The notes beneath the pieces are model-generated. The model was not told where the DNA came from and ran no database searches. It was given only the letters and a program-made list of their open reading frames with translations. The position numbers and the translations under genes are program-made. A DNA stretch of 14,728 bases from DATFLS01 sp964413425 (GTDB lineage Bacteria; Fidelibacterota; JAANXI01): positions 1 through 14,728 of the forward strand of contig CAYPST010000104.1 of NCBI GenBank assembly GCA_964413425.1, written 5' to 3'. This document shows, one piece after another, positions 6,304 through 14,040 of the stretch (position 1 is its first letter; each line of letters opens with the position of its first letter).

Positions 6304-7947
6304 ATGGCAAAGATTGGAACATCGGTTTCGGAATGGGATCAGCAGGGATATTCTCGCAATGCACGGTACATGAAACAGCTGGTGCAGGAGATCCGGGAGC
6401 AGGAAGAGCAGATTCAGCTGGGAGGCGGGCGAAAGCGAATCGAGCGTCAACACTCGAAGGGGCGGATGACAGCGAGAGAGCGACTCGGTGGCTTGCTGGA
6501 TCCGGGGATGCCCTTTCTCGAACTGGGGATTTTTGCCGCCTGGGACATGTATCAGGAATATGGAGGTGCGCCTGCTGCCGGCGTGGTCACCGGAATCGGG
6601 AAAGTGCAGGGGAGGGATGTGGTGGTGGTGGCCAATGACGCGACCGTAAAGGCGGGGGCTTATTTTGAGGTGACGCTTAAGAAGACTCTCCGGGCTCAAA
6701 CCATCGCGCTGGAGAATAATTTACCGATTCTCTATCTGGTGGATTCCGCGGGAGTGTTCCTCCCGATGCAGGACCGGGTTTTTCCGGATGAAGCACACTT
6801 CGGGCGAATTTTTTACAATAACGCTCGTCTCTCAGCTGAAGGAGTCCCGCAGATTGCTGCAGTGATGGGGCCATGCGTAGCCGGGGGCGCCTACTTGCCG
6901 GTGATGTGTGATAAATTCATCATGACAGAAGGATCCAGCGTGTTTCTGGCAGGACCTGCCCTGGTGAGAGCGGCCATCGGGCAGGACATTGATGAGGATT
7001 CACTTGGTGGAGCGACCACACATAACGCCATTTCCGGCACAGCGGATTATCATGCGCAAGATGATGACGACGCCATCCAACGGATACGCCAGGTCATCGG
7101 TACGCTGGGTGCACCCGGACGCGCCCCGTTCAATCGGAGCGAACCTCAGGCACCTCGCTTCCCGAAGGAAGAACTCAATGGTATTGTGCCTGCAGACGGC
7201 CGCACCTATGATATGATGGAGATCATTGCACGGGTGGTGGATAACAGCGAATTTTATCCGTATAAAGATGAGTACGGCAAAACACTGATTTGTGGGCACG
7301 CCCGCATCGGAGGTTTTTCTGTGGGCATTGTTGCAAACCAGAAGGAAGTCGTCAGGACACACGGCGGCGAAATGCAGATGGGGGGAGTTATTTATAACGA
7401 CAGTGCGGACAAAGCAGCGCGATTCATCATGAACTGCAGCCAGGATAAAATTCCTCTGGTGTTTTTACATGATGTGAACGGGTTCATGGTGGGACGTGAT
7501 GCGGAGCACTCCGGGATTGCCAAGGACGGCGCGAAAATGGTGAATGCGGTTTCCAATACTGTCGTACCGAAATTTGCCGTGGTCATCGGCGGTTCGTATG
7601 GCGCAGGTAATTACGCGATGAGCGGCCGGGCCTATAATCCCCGGTTGATGCTGGCGTGGCCGACAGCCAGGATTGCCGTCATGGGGGGTGAAGCTGCGGC
7701 AAAAACACTGGCGCAAATTCGGCTGGCCCGGGTGGAGAATCCCACCACAGAGCAAAAGCAGACGATTCTGCAGGAGGTTCGGGAAATTTACGAAGAACAA
7801 AGCGACCCCAGATATGGAGCCGCCCGGATGTGGCTGGATGCCATCATTAATCCCGAGGAGACCAGAACCTGGCTGATACACGGGCTGGAGATGGCAATGA
7901 ATCAGCCACGAATGCCCGCACCGAAATTCGGTGTGCTTCAGGTGTAA
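6304..7947 (+). CDS. Acyl-CoA carboxylase, carboxyltransferase (beta) subunit, methylcrotonyl-CoA type
   Basis: Transfers carboxyl from carboxybiotin to an acyl-CoA; 3-methylcrotonyl-CoA is the likeliest substrate. Seen in 547 residues: GRMTARERL (53-61), the N-domain with VDSAGVFLPMQ, VFPDEAHFGRIFYN (about 146-172) and MGPCVAGGAYLPVM (188-201), and the C-domain with GGVIYNDSADKAARFI, GFMVGRDAEHSGIAKDGAKMV and GGSYGAGNYAMSGRAYNPR (429-447), the paired crotonase-fold oxyanion sites. The F-P-D-x-x-H-F-G-R-I-F-Y motif is what I know from methylcrotonyl-CoA carboxylases, rather than propionyl-CoA ones. GAGGT about eight bases upstream supports the start. The biotin-carboxylase/biotin-carrier partner is not in the window. 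An enoyl-CoA hydratase gene lies downstream (10086), which would fit leucine degradation. Substrate is inferred. Confidence 0.92.
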   Translation: MAKIGTSVSEWDQQGYSRNARYMKQLVQEIREQEEQIQLGGGRKRIERQHSKGRMTARERLGGLLDPGMPFLELGIFAAWDMYQEYGGAPAAGVVTGIGKVQGRDVVVVANDATVKAGAYFEVTLKKTLRAQTIALENNLPILYLVDSAGVFLPMQDRVFPDEAHFGRIFYNNARLSAEGVPQIAAVMGPCVAGGAYLPVMCDKFIMTEGSSVFLAGPALVRAAIGQDIDEDSLGGATTHNAISGTADYHAQDDDDAIQRIRQVIGTLGAPGRAPFNRSEPQAPRFPKEELNGIVPADGRTYDMMEIIARVVDNSEFYPYKDEYGKTLICGHARIGGFSVGIVANQKEVVRTHGGEMQMGGVIYNDSADKAARFIMNCSQDKIPLVFLHDVNGFMVGRDAEHSGIAKDGAKMVNAVSNTVVPKFAVVIGGSYGAGNYAMSGRAYNPRLMLAWPTARIAVMGGEAAAKTLAQIRLARVENPTTEQKQTILQEVREIYEEQSDPRYGAARMWLDAIINPEETRTWLIHGLEMAMNQPRMPAPKFGVLQV

Positions 7948-7996
7948 CCGAAGACGGCCTTCGTGAGTATTGCTGCTGAATGGCCTTTCCCATTAG

Positions 7997-8016
7997 CCCA
8001 GGGCTTTAGCCCTGGG
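7997..8016. repeat. Short perfect hairpin CCCAGGGC-TTTA-GCCCTGGG
   Basis: Perfect 8-bp arms (7997-8004, 8009-8016) around a TTTA loop, 50 bases after the carboxylase stop. No T-run follows, only TTGGG, so it is a poor intrinsic terminator. I know similar CCCAGGGCT-type hairpins as dispersed intergenic repeats in environmental genomes; only one copy is in this window. Confidence 0.5.
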
Positions 8017-8135
8017 TTGGGAATTGACCAGACTTCATAGTCACGAAGAAGAAAAGTTGCCAAGACAGATAATATTTGTAATTTACTTACCAGTGAGAGT
8101 TTGCATATTTTTTAAACCAGTATGAGGGAATTGTT

Positions 8136-9740
8136 ATGGTGTTCAAAGGATTGAAAAATTTCGCCGGCATTTTTCAACGTAACGGATCCGATTCTACCCG
8201 CAGTGAAGCAAGTATCCCGGCCGATCATGAACTATCTGCCATCCTGCAGAGCTATAATGACGAGTTAGATCCCACGGCAGAAGCCACAGCGATTATTCTG
8301 GCTGCCGGACACGGAAAACGCATCAAATCAGAGCGATCCAAGATGCTGCATAAGATTTGGGGAAAAACTACGGTGGAGCGTGTCTCCCGGGCGGCACGGC
8401 GTGGATTAGACAATGCGAATCTTTGCATCGTTGTGGGTATTAAGGCGAAGAGTGTCATCGAGACGGTCGGGAAACAGAACAATCAGACGTATGTGTATCA
8501 GGAGGAGCAGAAAGGGACCGGGCATGCGGTACGGGTGGCGTTGGAAGCGCTCCCCGACTTTGTTCAGGAACAGGATATCTATGTGTTACCCGGAGATATT
8601 GGTCTGATCCGGGAGGAGACAGTGAGAGATTTTGCCGAAAAATTCACGCAGAGCGATGCCGATATGATGGTGCTGACCGGCCAGTATGAAGGGGATCCCG
8701 AAAATAATTCTTATGGTCGAATCGTACGAGTGCCGGCCAGTGATAACGGGACGGAGCAGGGTAAGGTGATCCAGATTATGGAGAGCAAGGACATTCGCGC
8801 CCTGTCCCCGAGTGTACCACATTCTGTGGAGTTGGATTCACATACCTATTCCTTCAGTCGACAAGAATTGCTTGAAATCAACGAATTTAATACCGGGATC
8901 TTTGCATTTCGCGGCGAGCCTCTGTATCGATTCATCCACCATCTGGATGCTAATAACGCGCAGGGGGAACTCTACGTGACGGACTTAATAAAAATTTTTA
9001 GCGATCATAACCATACCGTGCTGAGCACACCTGCCAGAGAGAGCCGGGATGTGATCGGGTTTAATAATAAAAGCGTGTTAAAGGAGATGAATTCGCACTA
9101 TCAGCGGGAGGCCTATGATAAGTTAAAGGATATTATTGCCTTTCGTGATCCGGAAGATTTTTTTCTCAATGATGAGATGGTAGAGAGCCTCCTGGAACTA
9201 GATAAGGGCGGCGAGCCTCTGGATATCAATATTGGAAAAAGTGTCTATATCAACGGGAATATGCAGTTTTCCCGCGGTCTGACCATCAAAGATAACGCCC
9301 ATATCACCGGGAATGTCGTCTTCGGGAAGAACGTCACGATTCACAAGAACGTGGAGATCAGCACGTATCCCAATCAAACACTGGTGATTGGGGATGATAC
9401 CATTATTTTTCAGGATAATATTATCAAGGGCAATACCCGAATCGGGAAACAGTGCCGGATTGAATCCGGTGTGAATGTGACGGGCAGCGACAAGTATCCG
9501 ACCGTCATCGGGGATCGGGTAATGATTAAAGGTACATCGTATATTTTCGGGAGTATTATCGAGGAAAATACCTGGATAGAGCATTGTGTGTTGAAAACAA
9601 AGGAAGTTCATTGCCATTACAACCGGAAAGGGAAAATTGCTCCTGTTCGATATGTCATTCCCCCGCCGGAGGGACTGGACGATGTAGAGTCGATCGGCGA
9701 TGACCGCGAGGAATACACCTGGCCACCGGAAGAAGATTAA
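8136..9740 (+). CDS. GlmU-like nucleotidyltransferase with left-handed beta-helix
   Basis: Probably makes a nucleotide sugar; UDP-GlcNAc from UTP and GlcNAc-1-phosphate is the best guess. Seen in 534 residues: an extra N-terminal segment of about 50 residues, then the uridylyltransferase domain with LAAGHGKRIKSERSKMLHKI (55-74; Arg62 and Lys69 match the catalytic Arg and Lys of GlmU), QKGTGHAV (125-132), the metal-binding Asp154 in LPGD, NTGIFAF (252-258) and NNAQGELYVTDLI (273-285). From about 363 hexapeptide-like repeats (NIGKSVYINGN, HITGNVVFGKNVTIH, VIGDDTIIFQDN) indicate a beta-helix, but the GlmU acetyltransferase His motif (GHLSYLGD type) and its N-Y-D-G segment are missing, so acetyltransfer is doubtful. 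The tail (500-534) is acidic and proline-rich. There is no strong ribosome binding site; GAGGGAATTGTT precedes ATG. It may be a GlmU paralogue or a different sugar nucleotidyltransferase. Confidence 0.85.
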   Translation: MVFKGLKNFAGIFQRNGSDSTRSEASIPADHELSAILQSYNDELDPTAEATAIILAAGHGKRIKSERSKMLHKIWGKTTVERVSRAARRGLDNANLCIVVGIKAKSVIETVGKQNNQTYVYQEEQKGTGHAVRVALEALPDFVQEQDIYVLPGDIGLIREETVRDFAEKFTQSDADMMVLTGQYEGDPENNSYGRIVRVPASDNGTEQGKVIQIMESKDIRALSPSVPHSVELDSHTYSFSRQELLEINEFNTGIFAFRGEPLYRFIHHLDANNAQGELYVTDLIKIFSDHNHTVLSTPARESRDVIGFNNKSVLKEMNSHYQREAYDKLKDIIAFRDPEDFFLNDEMVESLLELDKGGEPLDINIGKSVYINGNMQFSRGLTIKDNAHITGNVVFGKNVTIHKNVEISTYPNQTLVIGDDTIIFQDNIIKGNTRIGKQCRIESGVNVTGSDKYPTVIGDRVMIKGTSYIFGSIIEENTWIEHCVLKTKEVHCHYNRKGKIAPVRYVIPPPEGLDDVESIGDDREEYTWPPEED

Positions 9741-9830
9741 CTCCGAAAGAACGGATCCTGGGGAGGTCGGAGAAATCGAACTGCCCGAATTTGATGGTAA
9801 GAATACCCTAACCCGATGTGTTCATGCACT

Positions 9831-10078
9831 CAAAAAGAACAGCACGTCGATGACGAAGAAGGTTCCCCCATACCCTGCTCCACCGGGTCCATACGGAAAT
9901 ACGGTACATAAGGACGGAAGCGGTCGATGGTCAGCCGGTGCACGAACACTTCTCTCACCGCCTACAACCTATGTACTTATGTACCCTATGTACCTGGTGC
10001 AGGGAAGGGAGGGAGGGTCTGTGTCCATCAGTTGTTTCTGTGTCCATCAGCGTGCAATTTTTAATGAATCATTCAGGC
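9831..10078 (+). repeat. Interspersed repeat, copy B (inverted relative to copy A)
   Basis: Matches the reverse complement of 3341-3600 from AAAAGAACAGCAC to CATTCAGG. The identical 36-base block is 9931-9966. The same stem is kept: GGTACATAAG 9903-9912 with CTTATGTACC 9976-9985, enclosing CGGTG 9936-9940 and CACCG 9956-9960. It differs from A by indels and by a 14-base direct repeat TCTGTGTCCATCAG at 10018-10031 and 10037-10050. It ends 7 bases before the start codon of the enoyl-CoA hydratase, so it makes up that gene's entire leader. It fills most of the 345-base gap 9741-10085; the remaining 9741-9830 holds nothing I recognise. Confidence 0.88.
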
Positions 10079-10085
10079 GAACAAT

Positions 10086-10862
10086 ATGGATTTCCGGAAT
10101 TTTCAAATTCAAGAACGTGATGCACAAGTGATCGTCGTTCTGGATCGCCCGCCGGTCAATGCACTCAACTCCGATACCCTCCGGGAGCTGCGGCAATTAA
10201 TCGAACGTGTGCACTCCCGCGATGATGTGCGGGTGGCTATTCTCACTAATGCCGGTAAAGTCTTTTGCGCCGGTGCGGATATGAAAGAACGCCAGGGCAT
10301 GTCCGATGAGGAAGTAAAGAAATTTGTGGCAACAATCCAGGATACGTTGTATTCCTGGTATAAGTTAGAGATTCCGACTATTTGTGCGATGCAGGGGGGA
10401 GCGTTTGGCGGCGGGCTGGAACTGGCATTGATGTGTGATTTTCGTATCCTCTCGGATGAGGCAGAGGTGGGATTCAAGGAAACCCGGCTCGGAATCATCC
10501 CTGGGGCGGGCGGCACCCAGCGGCTGGCGAGAATTGCCGGAGAATCGACTGCCCTCAAATGGATACTGACGGGTAAAACGTTCACCGCATCTCAGGCGCT
10601 CGCAGACGGGATAGTCAATCAGGTGGTTGAACCCGACCGGGTTCTGGAAGAAGCGGAGTCACTGTCCCGGGAAATAGTGCAGGCCGCTCCCATCGCCGTG
10701 CGGCAGGCAAAGCGGGCCATTAAGGCAGGCCTTGAAAAAGAGTATAGGGATGGATTGGCGTTAGAGCAGCAGTGCTATAAAATCACCATTCCCACCAGAG
10801 ATCGGCAAGAGGCCCTCGCAGCCTTTCTCGAGAAGAGGAAACCCAACTGGAGCGGAGAATAA
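10086..10862 (+). CDS. Enoyl-CoA hydratase/isomerase family protein
   Basis: Crotonase-fold enzyme that hydrates an enoyl-CoA, or a methylglutaconyl-CoA given the carboxylase nearby. Seen in 258 residues: LDRPPVNALN (19-28), FCAGADMKE (60-68) forming half of the oxyanion hole, GGAFGGGLELALMCDFRI (104-121) with Glu112, and GFKETRLGIIPGAGGTQRL (129-147) with Glu132. These two glutamates match the catalytic pair of the classical hydratase, so dehydration/hydration chemistry is likely rather than only isomerisation. The C-terminal helices (QAKRAIKAGLE, AFLEKRKPNWSGE) are complete. The ATG lies 7 bases downstream of repeat copy B and no clear Shine-Dalgarno is seen (CAGGCGAACAAT). The substrate cannot be fixed from the sequence. 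Confidence 0.95.
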   Translation: MDFRNFQIQERDAQVIVVLDRPPVNALNSDTLRELRQLIERVHSRDDVRVAILTNAGKVFCAGADMKERQGMSDEEVKKFVATIQDTLYSWYKLEIPTICAMQGGAFGGGLELALMCDFRILSDEAEVGFKETRLGIIPGAGGTQRLARIAGESTALKWILTGKTFTASQALADGIVNQVVEPDRVLEEAESLSREIVQAAPIAVRQAKRAIKAGLEKEYRDGLALEQQCYKITIPTRDRQEALAAFLEKRKPNWSGE

Positions 10863-11010
10863 CAGCGAGTGGAGTTTCCCTCCCGCTAATAATTCCCAGA
10901 CAAAGAAGGTGATTCTTTCCCACAGATTTCTGTTTCCCGGTGAATTTCTTAGTCCTCACTTTTTTAAGTTTGAACCCTTGGGATTTGGCCTGGGGTTAAA
11001 TTTTTTAATT
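10863..11010. other. AT-rich spacer after the enoyl-CoA hydratase
   Basis: No gene. A mismatched stem (AGCGAGTGGAG with CCCTCCCGCT, 10864-10887) is too weak and lacks a T-run to be called a terminator. The last 21 bases (10990-11010) look like a decayed unit of the tandem repeat that follows. Confidence 0.4.
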
Positions 11011-11241
11011 CCCCCGCACCGATTTTTGACTCCCCCGCATTAGTTTTTCATCCCCCCGCACTGACTTTTGACTCCCCCGCACCCGATTTTGATTCCCCCG
11101 CATCGAATTTTGACTCAACCGCATCGATATTTCACTCCCGGGCGTTCATCTTGGATTCCCGCTCACACACTTTTCACCCGGGGACGCATCCTGGTCATTC
11201 AGCGATTGGAATTTTTCATTTTGCAGGGAGGATATTTCGTT
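11011..11241. repeat. 21-bp tandem repeat array
   Basis: Consecutive 21-base units start at 11011, 11032, 11053, 11074, 11095 and 11116; the first five begin CCCCCGCA and all end in a pattern like (T)TTTTGACT or TTTCATC. Further units at 11137, 11158, 11179, 11200 and 11221 keep the period and the TTT(C/G)A(C/T)T-like end but lose the C-rich start. Although 21 is a multiple of three, stops occur across units in the plus frames checked (TAG at 11040, TGA at 11062), so it is not a repeat protein; the open frame 11068-11259 is a by-product of the period. Core boundaries are clear, the right edge is not. Confidence 0.85.
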
Positions 11242-11479
11242 TCCGATGCCAGCATTTGACAACGACCCCATAATATATTGTAACGTATCAAGATTTTTTC
11301 AGTGTCTGGCACCGATCCCTGGAATTTCCGATTTTTGGTTCCGGTCTCGTGCAGGCGGATTATGCCCGTTTCCGATACGGATTGTGCGCCGAATCCGTTA
11401 AAATTCATATTTCCCATTGAATTACAGATCCGAATTTCTTTTCTTTACCAATGACAGATAACAAACAGATTGAAAATCT
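11242..11479. other. Gene-free leader before the lipoprotein gene
   Basis: No gene on either strand. A TTGACA box at 11256-11261 is followed too soon by TAATAT/TATATT (11271-11279) for a normal promoter spacer. The sequence TTCCGAT recurs several times (11242, 11326, 11369) without a regular period. The promoter of the following gene should be here but I cannot place it. Confidence 0.35.
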
Positions 11480-12910
11480 TTGCATCGAGAAATAAATACC
11501 CTTCGATCTCTCTTCTCTGAGTTCCATCAGCTGCGGTGGATATCGATTATTCCGGTGTTGCTATTATTTGGTTGTGGAGGGCCGTCAGCGTCTCTTCAAC
11601 CCTATGAACAGAACCCCTTCTACTGGTCGTATAACGGGCAGCCGGTGTTGCTCATCGGCGGGTCGGCGGAAGATAATCTGTTTCAGATCCCTGATATCGA
11701 GGAACAGCTGAATCTACTCCAATCCGTGGGTGGCAATTATGTGCGCTGTACCATGTCTTCCAGGGATGAGGGGAATGTCTGGCCTTTCCAGAGGGATCCG
11801 GAAACGGGCTTGTACGATCTGGACGAACCGAATCCCGAGTACTGGTTCAGGTTCTCCCGGTTTCTGAGATTCACAGCGCAGCGAGACATTTTCGTGCAGA
11901 TAGAGGTATGGGCAACGTTTGATTACTATCGGGATGTCTGGGATGTGAATCCGTTCAATCCCAAGAATAATGTGAATTATTCGGCTGAGGAGTCCGACCT
12001 TCCTGTTCAGGTGACTACTCATCCGACGAGAACTGAGAATCCCTTTTTCTGGTCGATCCCTGCCGAACACAATAATACGGTAGTGCTGCAGTATCAGGAA
12101 CATTTTGTGAATCAGTTATTATCCTATTCCCTGAAATATGGTCACGTCCTGTACTGTATGGATAACGAGACCAGTGTCACGCCGGAATGGGGTGCCTACT
12201 GGGCCAGCTATATCCGGGAAAGAGCAACGGAAGAAGGGGTGTCGGTACAGACCACTGAAATGTGGGATCCCTGGGATCTTTCCCATCCCATGCATGATAA
12301 CACCTTCGATCATCCGGACCTGTATACCTTTGTTGATATCTCGCAGAATAATCATCAGCAGGGACAAACTCACTGGGATAATGCCCAGACTCAGCGCCAG
12401 CGGGTAATCGATTCCGGCGACATCCGGCCGTTAAATAATGTGAAGGTCTATGGAGCCGATACCGGCCGGTTCGGATCAGATCGAGATGGGATTGAACGGA
12501 TGTGGCGGAATATTTTCGGCGGTCTGGCTGCCACCCGGTTTCACCGGCCGAATTCCGGGCTCGGGCTGAATGAAAAGGCACAGGCGAATATCCGCAGCCT
12601 CCGGAAGATCACTGACAGTGTGAATGTTCTGCAGGCCGATCCCCATAATGATTTGCTCTCGCAGCGGGCGGAGAACGAAGCCTACTGCATGGCTGATCCC
12701 GGACAGAGTTATGCGATTTTCTTCCCGGATGGAGGCGATGTGTGGCTTGATGTTTCTGGGGTCAGCCAGGGAGAAACCTTGACCATCCAATGGCTGGATA
12801 TTCTGGCGAGCGAGTGGCAGAAGCCTGAGAAAGTGCCTGGCAAGCCGCGGATTCGTTTACAGACACCGGCAAATGGTTTCTGGGCGGTAAAAATAGGAAC
12901 ATCACAGTAA
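11480..12910 (+). CDS. Lipoprotein resembling DUF4038-type glycoside hydrolases
   Basis: Probably a cell-envelope glycosidase of the TIM-barrel type; substrate unknown. Seen in 476 residues: a lipoprotein signal peptide with a hydrophobic core ISIIPVLLLF and lipobox L-F-G-C at Cys32; the entry motif NPFYWSYNGQPVLLIGG (45-61); a conserved-looking NYVRCTMSSRDEGNVWPF (86-103); FVQIEVWATFDYYRDVW; YCMDNETS (225-232) with an Asn-Glu pair like the acid/base of clan GH-A; TEMWDPWD (259-266); FRHRP-like block RFHRPNSGLGL (353-363); and a C-terminal beta-sandwich of about 75 residues (400-476). An in-frame TGA at 11471 leaves TTG at 11480 as the only start giving the whole signal peptide, and no ribosome binding site is evident. 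Its stop is 23 bases before the next gene, suggesting co-transcription. The family call comes from pattern memory. Confidence 0.8.
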   Translation: MHREINTLRSLFSEFHQLRWISIIPVLLLFGCGGPSASLQPYEQNPFYWSYNGQPVLLIGGSAEDNLFQIPDIEEQLNLLQSVGGNYVRCTMSSRDEGNVWPFQRDPETGLYDLDEPNPEYWFRFSRFLRFTAQRDIFVQIEVWATFDYYRDVWDVNPFNPKNNVNYSAEESDLPVQVTTHPTRTENPFFWSIPAEHNNTVVLQYQEHFVNQLLSYSLKYGHVLYCMDNETSVTPEWGAYWASYIRERATEEGVSVQTTEMWDPWDLSHPMHDNTFDHPDLYTFVDISQNNHQQGQTHWDNAQTQRQRVIDSGDIRPLNNVKVYGADTGRFGSDRDGIERMWRNIFGGLAATRFHRPNSGLGLNEKAQANIRSLRKITDSVNVLQADPHNDLLSQRAENEAYCMADPGQSYAIFFPDGGDVWLDVSGVSQGETLTIQWLDILASEWQKPEKVPGKPRIRLQTPANGFWAVKIGTSQ

Positions 12911-12933
12911 TAGTTTGAACAGGAAGCAAAAGA

Positions 12934-13956
12934 ATGCGACGAATCTGGATAACCAAAGCCGGCCCCCCTGAAGTATTAATGATGAAGGAAGAGGCGGATC
13001 CGGTGCCGGGAGACGAACAGGTACTCGTTGATGTCCGGGCCGCCGGGATCAACTTTGCCGATATTATGGCCCGTATGGGTATGTACCAGGATGCCCCGGA
13101 TATCCCGTGCGTGGTTGGATATGAGGTGGCAGGCATCGTGGAACAGGTTGGTGCAAAGGTGACGGAATTCGAACCCGGCGACCAGGTAATCTCTATGACC
13201 AGATTCGGCGGATATGCGTCCAAAGTTGCCGTGGACGTTCAGCAGGTATTCCCGAAGCCCGAAGAGTGGTCGTTTGAAGAGGGGGCGGGAATGCCGGTGA
13301 ATTATCTGACTGCGTACCAGCTGCTGGTGGTGATGGGATCCCTGCGAGAAGGCAATACGGTGTTGATACACAGTGCCGGTGGCGGCGTCGGTACCGCCGC
13401 AACCCAAATTGCCAGGATCTTTGATGCCACAATCCTCGGAACCGCTTCTGCTTTAAAACATGACTATATAAAAGAAAATGGGGTAGACTATCCCATCGAT
13501 TATCGCACGAAAGATTATGTGAAAGAAGTTATGGCCATCACCGGGGGCAGGGGAGTGGACATTGTGATTGATCCTCTGGGAGGCAAATTTTGGAAGAAAA
13601 GCTATACCGTCTTGCGTTCTACCGGTCGATTACTCATGTTCGGAGCTTCCAGTATGACCCGTGGCAAGTCCAGATCGCTTCTCTCGATGGTGAAGACCTT
13701 CTTTCAGATTCCGGTTGTCCAATTTCATCCACTGCATTTGATCAATCAGAATAGAGGAGTGTTGGGAGTGAATCTGGGGCATCTCTGGCATGAGCGGGAC
13801 ATGGTTCAGGAATGGGTGACACAACTTGAAGAATGGGCGGATGAGGGTTCGATTCGTCCACACATTGATGCTGTATTCTCCTTTGAAGAGGCGCCCGCCG
13901 CCCATCATTATATACAAGATAGAAAGAATTGTGGAAAAGTATGTCTTAAGCCGTAA
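12934..13956 (+). CDS. Zinc-independent MDR oxidoreductase (quinone reductase / VAT-1 like)
   Basis: Medium-chain dehydrogenase that reduces quinones or activated alkenes with NADPH. Seen in 340 residues: the GroES-like N-domain with GINFADIMARMGMY (38-51), PCVVGYEVAGIVEQVG (58-73) and GDQVISMTRFGGYAS (82-96); then the Rossmann domain with NTVLIHSAGGGVGTAATQIA (141-160), the nucleotide-binding AGGGVG motif; and the GVDIVIDPLGG segment (207-217). Neither catalytic nor structural zinc cysteines are present. The segment NQNRGVLGVNLGHLW resembles VAT-1-like members more than QorA. AGGAAGC precedes ATG with good spacing. The gene follows the lipoprotein gene by 23 bases. Confidence 0.93.
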   Translation: MRRIWITKAGPPEVLMMKEEADPVPGDEQVLVDVRAAGINFADIMARMGMYQDAPDIPCVVGYEVAGIVEQVGAKVTEFEPGDQVISMTRFGGYASKVAVDVQQVFPKPEEWSFEEGAGMPVNYLTAYQLLVVMGSLREGNTVLIHSAGGGVGTAATQIARIFDATILGTASALKHDYIKENGVDYPIDYRTKDYVKEVMAITGGRGVDIVIDPLGGKFWKKSYTVLRSTGRLLMFGASSMTRGKSRSLLSMVKTFFQIPVVQFHPLHLINQNRGVLGVNLGHLWHERDMVQEWVTQLEEWADEGSIRPHIDAVFSFEEAPAAHHYIQDRKNCGKVCLKP

Positions 13957-14040
13957 AATCGTTGCCATGCGCAGTGCAGCATATTAATTTTACGACGACG
14001 ATATGATTTGCATAACTAACTTAAACAGGGAGTTACCAAT

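Noticed and set aside
3341..10078. Composite transposon made of repeats A and B
   Set aside because: Neither copy encodes a transposase, and the genes between them are mostly housekeeping or metabolic rather than cargo-like.
9700..10131. Plus-strand ORFs across repeat B (143 and 60 codons)
   Set aside because: They overlap the GlmU-like and hydratase genes in other frames and are not conserved in copy A.
11011..11241. CRISPR array
   Set aside because: Units are contiguous 21-mers without unique spacers, and no cas gene is near.
11068..11259. 63-codon ORF with a 7-residue period
   Set aside because: It is produced by the 21-bp tandem repeat; an in-frame stop at 11062 cuts it off from the first units and there is no ribosome binding site.
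11256..11279. TTGACA with TAATAT/TATATT as promoter of the lipoprotein gene
   Set aside because: Spacer of only 9 to 12 bases.
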